Assembly (NCBI RefSeq): GCF_001411555.2
Contig: NC_049902.1
Span: 10,979,888-11,043,887, forward strand
Origin: Juglans regia
Lineage: Eukaryota; Streptophyta; Magnoliopsida; Fagales; Juglandaceae
Direction of reading: 5' to 3'
Length of the DNA: 64,000 nucleotides
This document shows, in pieces, positions 10,131 to 22,521 of the stretch; position 1 is the first letter of the stretch, and each line of letters begins with the position of its first letter. The notes beneath the pieces are model-generated. The model saw only the letters and a program-made list of their open reading frames with translations, ran no database searches and had not been told where the DNA came from. Both the position numbers and the translations under genes were made by a program.

Positions 10131-13067
10131 TGTAACACCTGGCCCCAATTAGGCTCGCTTTTCAATTTTATTTTTGAGGTCCATTCGGAATCATGAGTAA
10201 CTTTTTAGAAGAGAGTACGGGCCTAGGATTCTTTTTTGGAGAAGATCGATTTTTTTTTTTTTATTATGGATTGAGAAAAGTTGCAATATTTTATTTGAGT
10301 TTGAGTCGGGGTCTATAATTCGCGGAAAAAGCCCAAGCCTGTGTTACCTTATTTTGTTTTTTTTATGTACTACCCATTTCACGTTCATTTGTTTTTCCTC
10401 TCCATGCATGCCACTCTCCCTCAATTAGGGTTACACTTAATCAGTTTTTCTCCACAGCATGCACGTTTCTTCATCTCAGTGTTTCCCTTAGGGTTTCCGT
10501 CACCTATTTATATACACACATATATTATCCCATGCTTTTAAAAGCTACCCAAACACTTGCCACCGCACCACCTTAGGGTATTCATTACCCTGCCAAGCGT
10601 AGCCAGCCATGGCTTACCCCTGTTGTAGAATCGCAAGCCCCAGCAATTCCTCCTCTTTGTAAGCAGCACACCATCCTCTAGCTCGGTCTCGACCCACCCA
10701 GTCGAGGCTCACCCAGGTACTGCAGAAAACCAACCTCCACAAGCCACGACCCACACTGCCCAGCATCACCGCAACCTATCCTCACCCATTTGGAAAACAC
10801 CACGCCAACCTAACAGGAAGCCTCTGCTTTCCTACTCCACGTAACGTGCACCGCGTTGCATGCTGCGTGAAGCCATCGCAGCCGCCTTCCCGAAGAACCT
10901 GGTCTACACCTCCATAAGTTGCCGTGAACCCACACGGAACCACCTCTGGCCATCACCGAAAATTAAGAGAGCCCCTGTTTCTCCTCTTGAAAATAGAGCA
11001 TCACCACAAATCTGGTTGGTCACCATCGTATGACGGGAAAATTATCGGGCTAGCCACAGAATCTGTCGGTTCTGCTGGTTGTCACCTTTCCTGTAGCCTC
11101 GAGCCGCCTCAGTTCCGCCTTGTCCCTCGTGGTGAGCTTTTACCGAACGCTTGCACTGCTTCTCCATTTTTTTTTTGTTTCTCTCTCGCTGTGTGCACTT
11201 ATTTTTTTTACATATCTCTCTCTCTCTCTCTCGTCCAGTGCATAGTCGCTGAGTTCACCATCTCCCATCGCACCTTGCGCTGTTGAACGCAGCTCCTCCC
11301 TTCTTGATGAGTACCTAGCGCCCTGTCCTCTCCGACTGTTGCACCGAATTGCATGAAACGTTTAAAGTCTACGTAAACTTAGTTTTGCATATTATTTAGA
11401 TATGGAATTACAATTTTGCCCTTATTATTAGATGGTTTCAATTTGAAATTCTTGTTTATATTAAATCTGTTTTTACATTGTTTATACGGGACGTATAAGA
11501 AATTTTTTAAAGAAAATAAATAGGATTTTCCAATTGTACTATTGGTAGCAAATTATTTTAGTAACTGTGTAATTTTATTTTAAACATTTAAATTATGATT
11601 AAAGCTATTTGTTTATTATTATTTAAAAATTTTTTTACTTGTACTTACCTTAAATGTTGAGTATTATCAAAGAAATTGAGAGAATGAGGATGTTTTAAGG
11701 TTATGAGGATTTTTAGGTATTGAAGGATTAAAATAGGTTATTTTAGAAGTTTAGGATTAAATATCGAAATATGTGATTAATTTGAAATTTACGAGAATTA
11801 TGTGATTATTTTATAGGTGACGATTAATTATTGTTTGACATTTTGAGGAAAATTTCAAAAAAGCTAAGAAGTTCAGGTAAGTGGGGTTCCTATACTAGAC
11901 TTTGCATTAAAATAAAATGAACAGAGGTTGATTTTTGAAAAATATACATATTTGATTATGAAAATAAATTTGAACTACCTCAGTTATTTGTTCTGCATTA
12001 CTCATGAGATTCTGTTTAAGAAGAAATTATTTTCTGTCATGACTGTAATAGACATGAGCTTATTTTTGACATTCTGTTTCTAAACTTTGAAAAAGAGAGT
12101 GAATATGAAATTTTATGCATAAATTATGTTGTGATATGATTTTGTTTTGTTTTGAAGATTTTCTATACTCTGATATGATCTGATGTGATTTTTGAAAAAC
12201 CTCTGGCATAACATTCTGTTTCTGTTTCTGTTTTGTTCTGACATTACCACGGGTGTAAAATTGTGGCCTCTGTTTGGGTTGGTACCAACTTTTCTGTTTT
12301 TGGTGCACGCACTTTGGAAACAAAGTGATTTTCTGCGTGGTCTTTCCTATGTGCACACTCGGGGCTCCGAGAATGAATAAGGGGAAGATTCACATTCTGT
12401 TTCTACTCGGTTAGCTACCGGGGTTTGCACAACCCTTCCACGGGGGTTAAACATGGTATTTGTTCTGATATGATAAGATAAGATGTGATGTTTTTATTTA
12501 TGCTATGCCAAAGAGATTTTGATTATGAATATTTTCGAACTTTCGCTCTGATATTTTTTATAACATACTCTGACGCTGCATTTTGAAAACAATATTATGA
12601 TTCTGCATTCTGAACTCTGTAAATGCTCATGTTTACACACTAGTATATGTCTTATGCTTATTGAGTTATTGATAACTCACCCCTTATCTCCAAACATTTT
12701 TCAGATAATCTTGATGGTTCTGTTGAAGAGCAAGAATAGTAGGCAGTATTAGAGAGGTTTGATGTTCAAAGAGGAATAAGTACCTGAGGGTACAAGTATT
12801 TATTTGAGAATCTTAGTTAGTAAATTGGTTAATTTTTAGTTATTTTGATTTGATAAAGTAAGGATATTTTCGAGTCTTTTAGAGAGTTTCAATTTATTTT
12901 ATTGAGAATTTCTGTATTGTCCTTGCGAAGGAACATAGATTTTTGGGTTGAGTAGATGAATTAATATTTTATGAAGCTTTATGGATTTTATAGTTGTGTT
13001 ATTGAAGTTGATATTAAGTATTAAGAGCTAACTCTTCGGACTTTCGGGATCAGGATGTTACACTGCC
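10126..13067 (+). mobile_element. LTR-like unit, family of 2.9 kb, copy A (solo LTR or LTR-only element)
   Basis: The unit 10131-13062 (2932 bp) begins TGTAACACCTGGC and ends AGGATGTTACA, and is flanked by CTGCC on both sides (10126-10130 and 13063-13067). Five-base duplications and TG...CA ends fit an LTR. There is no second LTR, primer site or coding domain. A TATA-like TATTTATATACA lies near 10503-10515. It shares with copies B, C and D a conserved GTAAGT (11877) and TTTTTCAG (ending 12704) that could bound an 828-nt intron, and inside it a set of hairpins: CACTTTG-GAAA-CAAAGTG (12310-12327), CTCGG-GGCT-CCGAG (12358-12371), GGGTT-TGCAC-AACCC (12421-12435) and the palindrome GAGTTAT-TG-ATAACTC (12663-12678). 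Orientation is inferred from the TATA-like site and the donor/acceptor order. Confidence 0.8.
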
Positions 13068-13820
13068 GTGCTAGGCCTGTCCTGCAGCTTCCTGCCAGAG
13101 TTGGTGTCAGGTTGTGGAAGAGTCGTCCTTCGTACGTGGGGTGCGTTTGCGCTGTTGCGTGTCGGGTTTCCTGACACATGCATTTGAGTACGGCGTCCCT
13201 TGAGTTTGACGGGTTTCTGACTGAGCTCATTCAGCCAGTCACGTGCAGCTGGGCGTCTTGCCCGACATCCTTTGGTAGGTCTTGGTAGGTTGCCGAGCCC
13301 TGAGACGATCTTATTGGCACATCCGAGCTCGGTGCTAAAAGGCGTTCTCGGATAGGTTTACAACCACGGGCTCAACACGTGATTCTCTAGCTTGGACCCT
13401 TAACTCACAGAAGGGTTTTGCCCTTGGGCCTTTAGCTCTTGGGCTTGGCCTCTTCGGGCCTGAGCCCTTCTAGGATAGGCCCCTCCCTTACAGTACCCCG
13501 TGAATTCCTATCATGTGCACGTGGTGGGAATTCATAATACCTTTAATTACGTCGTTGCCCGTTCGGCTTCCGGTGCTTCAAGATTCTGAGGTCGACTACT
13601 GTTGATAGGGTGCCTCTCCCCTTCTCTCGAGGATTGATTTGAAGCGTTGGTGCCCATCCCTTCGTATCCCCTGACCGTACTGGTACGTGCCCCTCACTCT
13701 CTTGACACGACGCCTTCCATTCCTGTCATCGCTCTGGAAACCGTGAGTCGCGTGGCGCTTGATGACTTCGCTGCTGTCAGTGCCGCTTCATTTCCCGCGC
13801 ATTCTCCATCCTGCCTTCAC
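13063..13820 (+). other. 5' flank of the gypsy-type gene fragment
   Basis: GC-rich, non-coding sequence continuing from 9838-10130 across the LTR-like insertion. It contains word repeats around GGGCCTTTAGC/GGGCTTGGCC (13424-13470) and GTGAATTCC/GGGAATTCA near 13500-13535. Taken with the TATA box at 13821 it is best read as LTR or leader sequence of the gypsy-type element. Confidence 0.4.
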
Positions 13821-13828
13821 TATATAAG
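13821..13828 (+). promoter_or_regulatory. TATA box of the gypsy-type gene fragment
   Basis: TATATAAG lies 154 bases upstream of the ATG at 13975, followed by a pyrimidine-rich leader (CTTCTTCTTCACC and similar), the usual layout of a plant RNA polymerase II promoter. Confidence 0.55.
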
Positions 13829-13974
13829 GCCCACCACCCCTTCTTCTTCACCATTTCTTTCCGCCTTCTTCTCTCGTGTTTTTGCCATTTCTCGTTCTCC
13901 TTCTCTTCAACCGTTGTGTTTTCCTCCCTTCTCTTCTTTCCGTCATCGCTCTCTTGTTGCTTCCCTCCACTGTG

Positions 13975-14177
13975 ATGGCACCCAAAGTTAATCATGTTCC
14001 TCCGTATTTCGGGGGGAAACACTGGGTTTCCTCCATCTCCAGTGATGACCTCAGGGCGTTCCACTTTAAGTATAGGATTCCTCCCACCGTCATTCTGGAG
14101 ATTCCCTGGGGTGAACATACGGTGAATCCTGATGGCATAGCGACGAGGGTGGCTCTCTTCCAGCTAATGTTCGCCAA
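13975..14177 (+). pseudogene. Truncated gypsy-type (Transposase_28-like) protein, N-terminal fragment
   Basis: From ATG 13975 the frame reads about 68 codons with DDLRAFHFKYRIPPTVILEI near residue 20 and a later ALFQLMFANG. The pattern, a helix followed by RIP..V, a proline/glycine loop and a LF...FANG helix, is the start of the plant 'putative gypsy type transposon' domain found at the N-terminus of a non-RT protein of gypsy-related elements. That identification is from recognition of the pattern only. The similarity stops near 14177, where the sequence runs directly into a Copia gag fragment on the opposite strand. The start was chosen because the TATA box and leader lie just upstream. Confidence 0.55.
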
Positions 14178-14454
14178 TGGCTCTCTTCCAACGCAACCAT
14201 AGAATGTAAAGTGAATCAATGAGGTTTGGTGTGGGTATACTTACATCAAGGTAGCCGAGTTTATTCTTCACAGAAATGGCTAGGGTAAAAGACCGATTCC
14301 ATGAAAGGTAATTCGAACCAGTAAGTGGTGGAACAATCACCACAGTGTTGGCATTATCACTGTGATGTAAATAGAAGGGGTTCTTTGGATCTTTAGAGGG
14401 AGAAATGCTTGGTGTGGTTTTATGAGTAATAGCAGGGGTCTCTTCTTTTGACAT
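14178..14454 (-). pseudogene. Copia gag, N-terminal fragment
   Basis: The minus-strand frame from ATG 14454 contains NPFYLHHSDNANTVVIVPPL followed by TGSNYLSWNRSF and KNKLGYLDVSIP, the conserved opening of Copia gag (Retrotran_gag_3 type). Upstream, at 14586-14572 on the minus strand, TGGTATCAAAGTGCC is a primer-binding site for initiator tRNA-Met, and the LTR lies beyond it. Only about 90 residues remain; the frame is cut at the junction with the gypsy-type fragment near 14177. It is a truncated copy with no nucleocapsid, protease, integrase or RT. Confidence 0.75.
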
Positions 14455-14586
14455 TGCAGAGAAAATGATTGAGAATCAAAGGGAAAATATGAAAATCAGA
14501 CTGATGCAGCAAAGTTGTATGATGAAAGGGCTGACTGATGACAAAGGAGAATGTTCCAAGTTATAGAGCTTGGCACTTTGATACCA

Positions 14587-14973
14587 TGTTGAAAGAAGAA
14601 AACAAAGAAACAAAAGAAGAATGGAAAATGATGTTCTTCTCATTCACAGTACTTGGATGTACAAAACAAGTGACCTATATACAATTCGAATCAAAAGAGA
14701 CAAAGAATACCTAACCTACAACCACTCCATCAATATCTAACCCACAACCACTCTATTAAATTATAAAACAATGACTAGCTACAAAAGGAGAAAAAAAAAA
14801 AAAAGAGAAGAAGAAGAAAAAGAATCCTAAGTCCTAACTAACAAGGCTTAGCTAGAGGGAGCAGATTTCCATTTCCTCTGGTGCTTGGTTTGAGATCTCG
14901 ATGTTGCTTCCCTTTACTGCAGGTAGCAGTGGTCTCTTGCTGATCACATTGACTTGAATTTTGAGAGTTGACA
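14587..14973 (-). repeat. 5' LTR of the minus-strand Copia fragment
   Basis: On the plus strand it starts TGTTGAAAGAAG immediately after the primer site and appears to end GAGTTGACA near 14973, giving TG...CA ends and about 387 bp. The outer end is placed by the CA dinucleotide and is approximate. An A-rich run and GAAGAAGAAG low complexity lie at about 14790-14823. Confidence 0.6.
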
Positions 14974-15071
14974 ATCCATTATCACTTTATCCTTCACATT
15001 CCTTTCCCAACCTCAAACCTCCAATTCTTTTTTTTCATAATCAAGATAATCTCATTGCATAAGCAAACAGA

Positions 15072-18000
15072 TTATAAAGATTCAAAAGATACTACTTGCT
15101 TAATACAATTAGGTATCCTTTCAAGATCATAAAGATCTATTTCATTTAAAAGGGCATCCTTGGCTAGCAAGTGAGTAGCCATATTAGCATCCCTTTTAGT
15201 ATGACAAACATTCCAAGTTGCAAATGACCTTAACACAATTTTAGTATCCACTATGATTAAACCTCCTGGCCTCCAATCCTCCCAAGGATTTCTACAACCT
15301 CTCGACCACTTGCATTGAATCACCTTCAAGAATGAACTCATGAATCCCAACTTCTTTACAGAAAAGGACAGAGCCATCATCATAGTATATGCCTTTATAG
15401 CATATGGAGAGAGTTAGAGATTCCTTCTAGCTCTAAGCATACCAAGAACCAATCCATTGCAGTCCTTGAGAATAGCTCCAATTCCAATTAAACTCCTTGA
15501 ATCGTTGACAGAAGCATCCCAGTTCATTTTATATCTTCCTTCTGGAGGATTTTTCCAACTCTGAATACTAAGGGAACAAACAGTAGTTGTAGTAGTAGGA
15601 GCAGCTATTTTAATGGCCTTAAAGCATCTCAGGTCTTCATAAGCTTTGTGAAGAATAGCATTAGGGTGTCTTAAATTATTTTCCATCCAAGAAAGCATTC
15701 CTCCTAGACCAGATGAGTCTTAAGATCATACTTGCTTCTTCCAGAGCAAGCTGTGGCAATCTCGCTAGCATTTGTTCCCAGATAGACTTAAAACAAGCAC
15801 CTTCTAGAGATAGTTTCTGTAATGGTCTACTTGCTTGACACCAAACATCTTGAGCAGCCCCACAACTCCACAGCACATGCCTTGAAGATTCCTCCTCTAG
15901 ATGACAAATAGGACACGGGTTATCATCTCAAATTTTCCTCTTATACAAATTGTTAAAAGTGGGCAAAGCCTCATTACATGCTCTCCAAAGGAACATCCTT
16001 ACTCCATTTGGCACCTGTAACTTCCACAAAGATGTCCAAGAACCATTATGATCTTGAACATTTGAGGTACCATCTTCTTGATTAGACTGTAGTTCTCTAT
16101 GAAAATGGTAGGCACTCTTCACGGAGAAGATGCCATTACTTGTGCCTCCCAAAGTCACTCGACCCACTCTATTACCCAAACTGATGGGGATGGTTTTTAT
16201 GATGTCCACAGTATTATGAGGGAAGAAGTTAGATAACATAGTATCATTCCATTTCCTGATAATTGGGATAATTAAGGCCTCGTTTGTTTTCAGAAAATAT
16301 CTCATCTCATATAATCATTACAACTTTCTCAACTTCCAATACAAAATAAAATAAACAATTCAACTTTTTCAAATCCCAAAACAAAAATAATATTAAAAAA
16401 TATATTTTAACAATACTTTATTCAACTTTTTAACTTAAATCTCATCTCATCTCTGGAAACAAATGAGCCCTAAATCAGCCACCTAAGTCACTTCTGTTTT
16501 GTCATTACTGCTTGTGTTAAGAGCTAGTAAATGAGGTCTTGGCAGCCATCTATCCTCCCATATCTTCACTTGTAAACCATTGCCAATCCTCCATAATAGG
16601 CCTTATTTTAACAGATGTAGGCCATCTTGCAGACTCCTCCAAGCTAGAGAAGGCCTAAATTCCATTTTAGCATCCATGATCGAAGCATGCGGGAAATACA
16701 TCTACTTTAGGATGAGAGTAGGAAGAAAGTCAGGACTTGTAAGTACTTTCCACCCTTGCTTTGCTAGAAAAGCAAGATTGAAACTGTTGAAGTTCCTAAA
16801 CCCCAATCCACCTTGATCGTTTGATTTGCTGAGTTTGATCCACTTGATCCAATGAATCTTTGACTGGTCCTCATTGAAACCCCACAAAATTTCCTTAATA
16901 ACTGGTCCAATCTGTTGGTAATGTACTGAGGGAGAAGAAATATCCCCATGGTATAAGTAGGAATGGCCTGCAAGACAAATTTGAGCAGCACCTCCTTTCC
17001 AGCAACAGATAAACAATTAGTCTTCCTGTTTGTTATTCGAGACCACACTCTATCAATAAGGCCATGAAAGGATGCAGTTTTGGCTCTCCCAACCATGGTA
17101 GGGAGACCAAGATATTTCTCAAATGAACCTGTTGGATGCACTCCAGCAATTTACAGAATAGTTCTCTTGTTCCCAGGTGGAGTATTCTTGCTTAAAAATA
17201 TGGAGGATTTCTCCTTGTTTAGCAATTGACCAGGAGCAAACTCATATAAGTTCAATATCCTCATTAATTTGCTCCATTCAAGAAAATTGGATTTACAAAA
17301 AAATCATGCTATCATCAGCAAAGAAAAGATGATTAACTCTTATAGGAGCTCTTCCCATTGGAACACTAGTGATGCTTCCATTCATCTCAGCCTTGTTAAG
17401 AAGACATGATAAGGCCTCTGCACAAAGAATAAAAAGGAAAGGGGAGAGAGGGTCCCCTTGCCTTAGTCCTAGAGAGGGCTTGAAAGAGTCTTGAGGTTCA
17501 CCATTGATAAGTATTGAATAGGAGACTGAAGTAATGCAATTCTTCACCAGAGAGATCCACCTCCTTTCAAATCCCAGTTTGCACATCATAGAGGATAGAA
17601 AGGTCCACTCCACACGATCATATGCCTTGCTTTATATCAAGTTTGAAAGCCATGAAACCTAATTTTCCTTGCATTCTAGTTGACATTGTGTGAAGAGTTT
17701 CATAAGCCACCAAGATGTTATCAGTGATGGCCCTACCTGGTACAAAAGTACTTTGATTCAAGGAAATGATATTTGGTAGTACATGCTTAAGCCTATTTGA
17801 AATCACTTTTGCAACAATTTTGTAAATCACATTACATAAGCTAATAGGCCTAAAATTAAAAACTTTTTTGGGCTCTTTAACCTTTGGAACCAAAGTAATG
17901 AAAGTTTCATTGACAACCTCCAAAGACCCTCCTTTGTTTAGAATTTTGAGTGCAAAAATGCTGACATCTTTGCCAAGTAATTCCCAATTGGATTGATAAA

Positions 18001-19382
18001 ATAAAGCTAGAAACCCATTAGGGCCTGGTGAGCCTAAACCTTTCATCTGAAACACTGCATCCTTGACCTCTTCCTCAATAAATTCCATTAGCAGAATCCC
18101 ATTCATCTCATGTGTCACTTTTTGGGGCATATCCATGAGACATTCTTCAATACCAGAGAGATGAGAGGTGGAGAAAAGCTCTGAGAAAAAGTTGGAGAAA
18201 GTAGTCCCAATTTGTTGCTTCTTAGTCACTAATAAATTTCTATTGTCCAAGACTTGAGAGACTCTATTGATTTTCCTTCTGTGAGTGGCATGTAGATGGT
18301 AAAATTTAGTGTTTCTATCACCCATTTGTAGCCAATGTTGTTTTTCCCTTTGTTTCCATTTAAGATCCTCCTCGACTAGAGATTGGTCAATTTCATTTTG
18401 CAGCTTGAATATAGAATCTACATGATCCCCTCTTCCTTCTTCTTGTAACTCACTTAGCTTTTTAGTTTATGTATGATGTTACCAGGAGTTTTTTTGTTTG
18501 TTCTAACATTCCATTTCTTTAGAGCAGAATTGTAGTTGAGTAGCCTTCTATTCATAATGGTAGTAGAATCCTCACCATAAACAACCTTCCCCCAAGCCTC
18601 ATTTCTTGTATTTGCACAATTTTCCTTTAATGTCCAAGCCACTTCAAATTTGAATCATTTAGTCTTAAAGCTGCCATGATACCTTTTATTACCTAAGAAG
18701 ATAAGTAATGGTAGTGGTCTGATTTCACAGTAGGTTCCACGCAGGCATCTTGAAAAATTTGTATCCAAGCTGGATTAGCTAGAGCTCGATCCATTTTTCT
18801 TTGGTAAAGTTTTTATCTCCTCTATTGTTAGCCCAAGCGTACCTTGATCCTCTGGTCAGAATTGGATTGAAGGAGCACCATTCAAGAGCATCTCTAAAAA
18901 TCTCCATTTGTTTGTAAGGCCTAGGACCACCTCCACCTTCTCACCTTGACAAGTTTTTTCATTAAAATCACCACAGCAAAACCATGGAATGGAGGCCATT
19001 GGTTTAAGGCACTTTAAGAATTCCCAGCTCATACTCCTTTTTAGAAGTCTCAAGTGGGTGATTAAAGTCAGTGAAGAGCCAGCTTTATGCCTCTAGATCA
19101 CTTGTAACATGAGCATTGATATGCCATCTCGAGTAGTTATAGATGACTACTTTAACATGATTCTTCCACATTAGTGCAAGTCCACCACTACTTCCTCTAC
19201 TTTCTACCATCAAGCAAGCATCAAACTTTAAAATTTTGCTAACCTTTTCAACTCTTGCTTTTGAACACTTTGTCTCCATGAGAAATACCATATTTGAGCA
19301 CTTGTCCTTAACTAGGAGGTTAAGGTAATTAACTGTCTGAGGGTTCCAAAGCCCTTGGCAGTTCTAGCTTATGAGATTCATT
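15072..19382 (-). pseudogene. LINE ORF2 (endonuclease, reverse transcriptase, RNase H), broken
   Basis: An ATG at 19382 opens MNLIS, followed by a TAG where the conserved tryptophan of the endonuclease start motif is expected. Endonuclease pieces follow: FLMETKCS, WFCCGDFNEK (about 18995). Reverse transcriptase includes FVPGRAITDNILVAYETLH (about 17750), [12 protein letters not shown] (about 17470) and a FADD active-site motif (about 17320). A zf-RVT region (KLQVPNGVRMFLWRACNEAL, about 16000) and an RNase H-like C-terminus (YKMNWDAS, then HTKRDANMATHLLAKDA) end at a stop near 15072. In-frame stops and frameshifts occur at about 19367, 18450, 17620 and 17290, and a MITE splits the region before zf-RVT. 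It cannot encode a working enzyme. Confidence 0.88.
16273..16473. mobile_element. 195-bp PIF/Harbinger-like MITE with TAA duplication
   Basis: The element 16276-16470 starts GGCCTCGTTTGTTTTCAG and ends CTGGAAACAAATGAGCCC, an imperfect terminal inverted repeat, and is flanked by TAA on both sides. Three-base TAA/TTA duplications and GG-starting terminal repeats are the PIF/Harbinger (Tourist) hallmark. It has no coding capacity. A related AT-rich interior occurs at 23480-23622. Confidence 0.8.
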
Positions 19383-19399
19383 GATGTTGGTAGGGCTTC

Positions 19400-20793
19400 T
19401 GCCAATACCATTTGCACAACATTTCAACCACCTCAGCTTTCTTGCATTTTTTCTTTCTCCTGCTCTCATCATGCAAAAATTCCTCTTGAGAGCCAGTAGA
19501 ACCTGCTAGAGAGTCTATTTTCTTACCTGCCTTCCTAGTGGTCATGCCACCCTCAACCACATGTTGTTTTAATCTAGCCCTCCTTTTCCATTTAGAACTA
19601 CGTTTGGGGTCATCTAGCTGGTAGATAGCAGCATATTCGCCACTTACAAGTCCTTAGAGAATTCAAATATTTATTAACATTCGATTGCATCTCCCCATTG
19701 TACGCCTCTTGCTCCATATTATTAAGACTTTCCACCTAGACGCAGCCATGTCAGCTTCAAGAAAGAGGTCCTGGTAGTTATCACGAATCTGTGACTGAAA
19801 ATTCTCTATAGGAACAGTTTCCATATTGAACTGCTAACACAAAATTCCTTATGTTTGCTGAGAATGGAAGGTTTCCAATTGACCCTTCTGATTATCCAAT
19901 ACTTGCCTTGTAGGGAACTTGATATTTGCATAATTGAGATTCTTACCATACTAGTCTTTAGGACTCTTCATGTTATCTTCTTCAACCTGTTGTTCAGAAG
20001 AATGGTTGCTTCTGTCACCCTTGTCCATGTTAGCAGAAGACTTAAACTTATCCTTTGCACCAATAGGGGAAGCACGTAGCCATGCACCATATTGGGGGGT
20101 TTTACCACCATGTCGTGATTTACTAGTTGAGGTTTCCAGACAGCCACTAGCACCATGTTTTATAATTCCACAATTAAAACAGAAATTAGGCAGTCTTTCA
20201 TAAACAAAGGTGAGCCTAACTCTAATGCCATTCAACTGCACTGTGATGCCTCTCATTAATGGCTTTGTTATGTTGATGTACACCTTAACTCAAAGATAAG
20301 GATCCCAGCCCACACCCTCTTCATCCACATTTATCTCTTCAACATCTCCTATCACACCATCCACTCTTTCTCCTATAAGTTGTGTCATGCCTCCTAGAGG
20401 GAGACCATGCACTTGGATCCATATTGGTTCAGAAACAAAGGGGTACTTACTTGGAGCAGTGAGGCCATTATAGATGTCTAGAAAAATGAGATTCCTATCA
20501 AGATTCGAAGGCCTGCCAGCTTGAACCCTTTCCATATCATGGGCACACTGGAACTCCATCAATATTATCACCTACAACTTTGATATGCAATTCCTTCCTT
20601 GGCCTCCAGGTCTTTACCATCGTACTCTTAAACGCATCTCTGTTTATTGGTTTATTAGCCACCACCAAACCAATAAGATAGAGCTTTCCCCTTCAAAAAT
20701 TGCTTCGTCATCCTTCAACTCAAGTAGCAACTCCTGTTGTTCTGCTTTTGTGAGGCAAAATTTGTCCCACTGTTTGATGATGTCCTCAGCCAT
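19400..20793 (-). pseudogene. LINE ORF1 (DUF4283 and zinc knuckle), broken
   Basis: The start at 20793 gives MAEDIIKQWDKFCLTKAEQQ, a common opening of plant L1 ORF1 proteins. The frame stops near 20644 and resumes with DMERVQAGRPSNLDRNLIFL and SEPIWIQVHGLPLGGMT (DUF4283-type RNA-binding region, about 20530-20390), then CFNCGIIKHGASGC, a CCHC zinc knuckle, near 20180-20140. The protein coats LINE RNA as part of the retrotransposition particle. At least two frame interruptions are visible, so it is dead. The C-terminal part down to about 19400 is basic and poorly conserved. Confidence 0.8.
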
Positions 20794-22101
20794 GCAAGAG
20801 AACATTGTAACGTAAAGACAAAAGTGTAAAGAGCAATTCACCATCCTCCACAGTCGAAACTAGGAGACTAAGACCTGCCAAGAGCAGGGAATTTCTCCTC
20901 AACAAGAGTCAGGAGACCTTACTTCGGCCCCTAATTCCCTTGAAACTACTTAAAATGTTTTCATATTGCTTCTCTCTTTGTTTAAATTATATGACGCCCC
21001 TCTATTTTCCTATGTTCCTAATTTCTAGCATTAGACCATGGTCCAGACCCATTCCTTAACGCAATACAAATACCCCATCCATTTGGAATGATCAATCGCT
21101 CTTTGATCAATCATTTACATCGTCACTTGTTCTAGGATTCATTGTATTTTGCAGGAAAATTCGCTTGTAACCCATATGCATATCATTATTGGTGGGGGCA
21201 AATATTGTCTTAAAGAAAGCAACATTGTAATGCCCTTCGAAGCAAACTCTTTTCTCTAACTATTTTTTGTTTTGCAGTCTCTTTGCACCAACAGTATGAG
21301 GTGTCCAATCTATTTGGGCATCCATGTTTTCAGATGATGTGTCCATACTATCCATGCCAACCTTAGATCACATTCATATCATTAGTAAATAACATACCAA
21401 AATATTCATATAAAATAACTGAAGGAAGCTAATGTTGTCATTTCAATGTGTAGACTATCTAAATAGGCTGATAAAAGTACAACAAAGATTATTAAACTAA
21501 TCCCATAAAGCATGTCACCCATAGACTGTTGGCTAGAAAAGGTTGTGAACTGTTCATTAGATGACTTACTTCATACCTTGGTAGTTGATCACTTGTAGAC
21601 TTTTGGGACGAAGTAATTTTCAGACAGTGGTTGCTTATAATTAGTGAACAAACAAGAGCACAATATTCAAATTTCAATCCGTATAATATATGGGTACGAT
21701 CCGCTCTCACCACACGCTTTGGCTGCTAATTTTTATAAAAAGGAAGGTGAATGTCCAAGATGAAGATTTGATAGCTTAGATTGAGATGCACAAAGCAACC
21801 AGTGATCATTTGGTGACATTGAATGCATAGTACATGATAATTGTAGTAGAAAAGAAGAGTTAGGTTGTAGAGTTTGAAGTTTTGGAGATTTTGTGTGGGC
21901 AATGCTAACCAAAGATAGATTTCAAGTGGGTGAGTATGAGAAGTTGGTAACAATAAATATTGGGCTCATGGAGATTGTGACAAATATTAACCTAATGTCT
22001 ATAGGCTGAAACGTCCTAGCCATATTAAGCGAACTAACAGGCAAAGGTCCTTGTTTCTTTTTCTATTTTTTCAGATTTAAGAATTTTAATTTGTTGATTT
22101 C
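20794..22101. other. Intergenic; nothing recognisable
   Basis: The first part may include the LINE 5' untranslated region (to about 20880). Beyond that I see no gene, element boundary or repeat. Confidence 0.5.
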
Positions 22102-22521
22102 GATCTCTAGTTTGACTCTATTTATATTTAGGCCTGGTTTGGTTTCACAGGCCTATAACATCATCTAAACTTATCGCATCTCAATATTCAAAGACCACTC
22201 AAACACAAACATTTTTTAATTTCAAAATTTCAACTTTTTCATCTAATCTTTTTCTAATCATTACAACTTTTCTAAATTTTCAAATAAAACACAAAAAAAA
22301 AAAAAAAAGAGATTCTAACTCTCTTTTAACTTTTATAATTTTTTTACTCAATTTTTTTTCTCTCATTTCTCAAAATTCCATAAAAATCTCTATTCATAAA
22401 TTATCTCACTATTATTCACAGAGTTCTCACCTCATTCATATGTATAACCAAAATACTAGGGTGGTACTTTGGATGAATTGGTTATTATTTTCCTCAATTT
22501 ATTAAATCTCATACCTTTCTG
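22102..22521. repeat. 420-bp repeat containing a MITE, copy 1
   Basis: It runs from GATCTCTAGTTTGACTCTA to TTATTAAATCTC and recurs with moderate divergence at 23628-24040. The core has TTTGGTTTCACAG near the left and an inverted counterpart (ATGTATAACCAAA; in copy 2 CTGTGTAACCAAAC) near the right, as in a MITE, and is AT-rich with CATCTCATCTC-type ends. Confidence 0.6.

Larger units (their letters stand above)
15028..20793 (-). mobile_element. L1-type LINE, heavily decayed, minus strand
   Basis: Reading down the minus strand the order is ORF1 (DUF4283-like domain, zinc knuckle), ORF2 (endonuclease, reverse transcriptase, zf-RVT, RNase H), a short 3' untranslated segment and an A run (T8 at 15028-15035 on the plus strand). 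This is the complete plant L1 order. Multiple stops and frameshifts break both frames, and a 195-bp MITE lies inside (16276-16470). The 5' end is taken at the ORF1 start; the true start probably lies up to about 20880. I could not find a target duplication. Confidence 0.88.

Noticed and set aside
13647..13991. Open frames around the TATA box and leader on both strands (including 13777-14118 minus)
   Set aside because: They overlap the promoter and pyrimidine-rich leader of the gypsy-type fragment and have biased composition.
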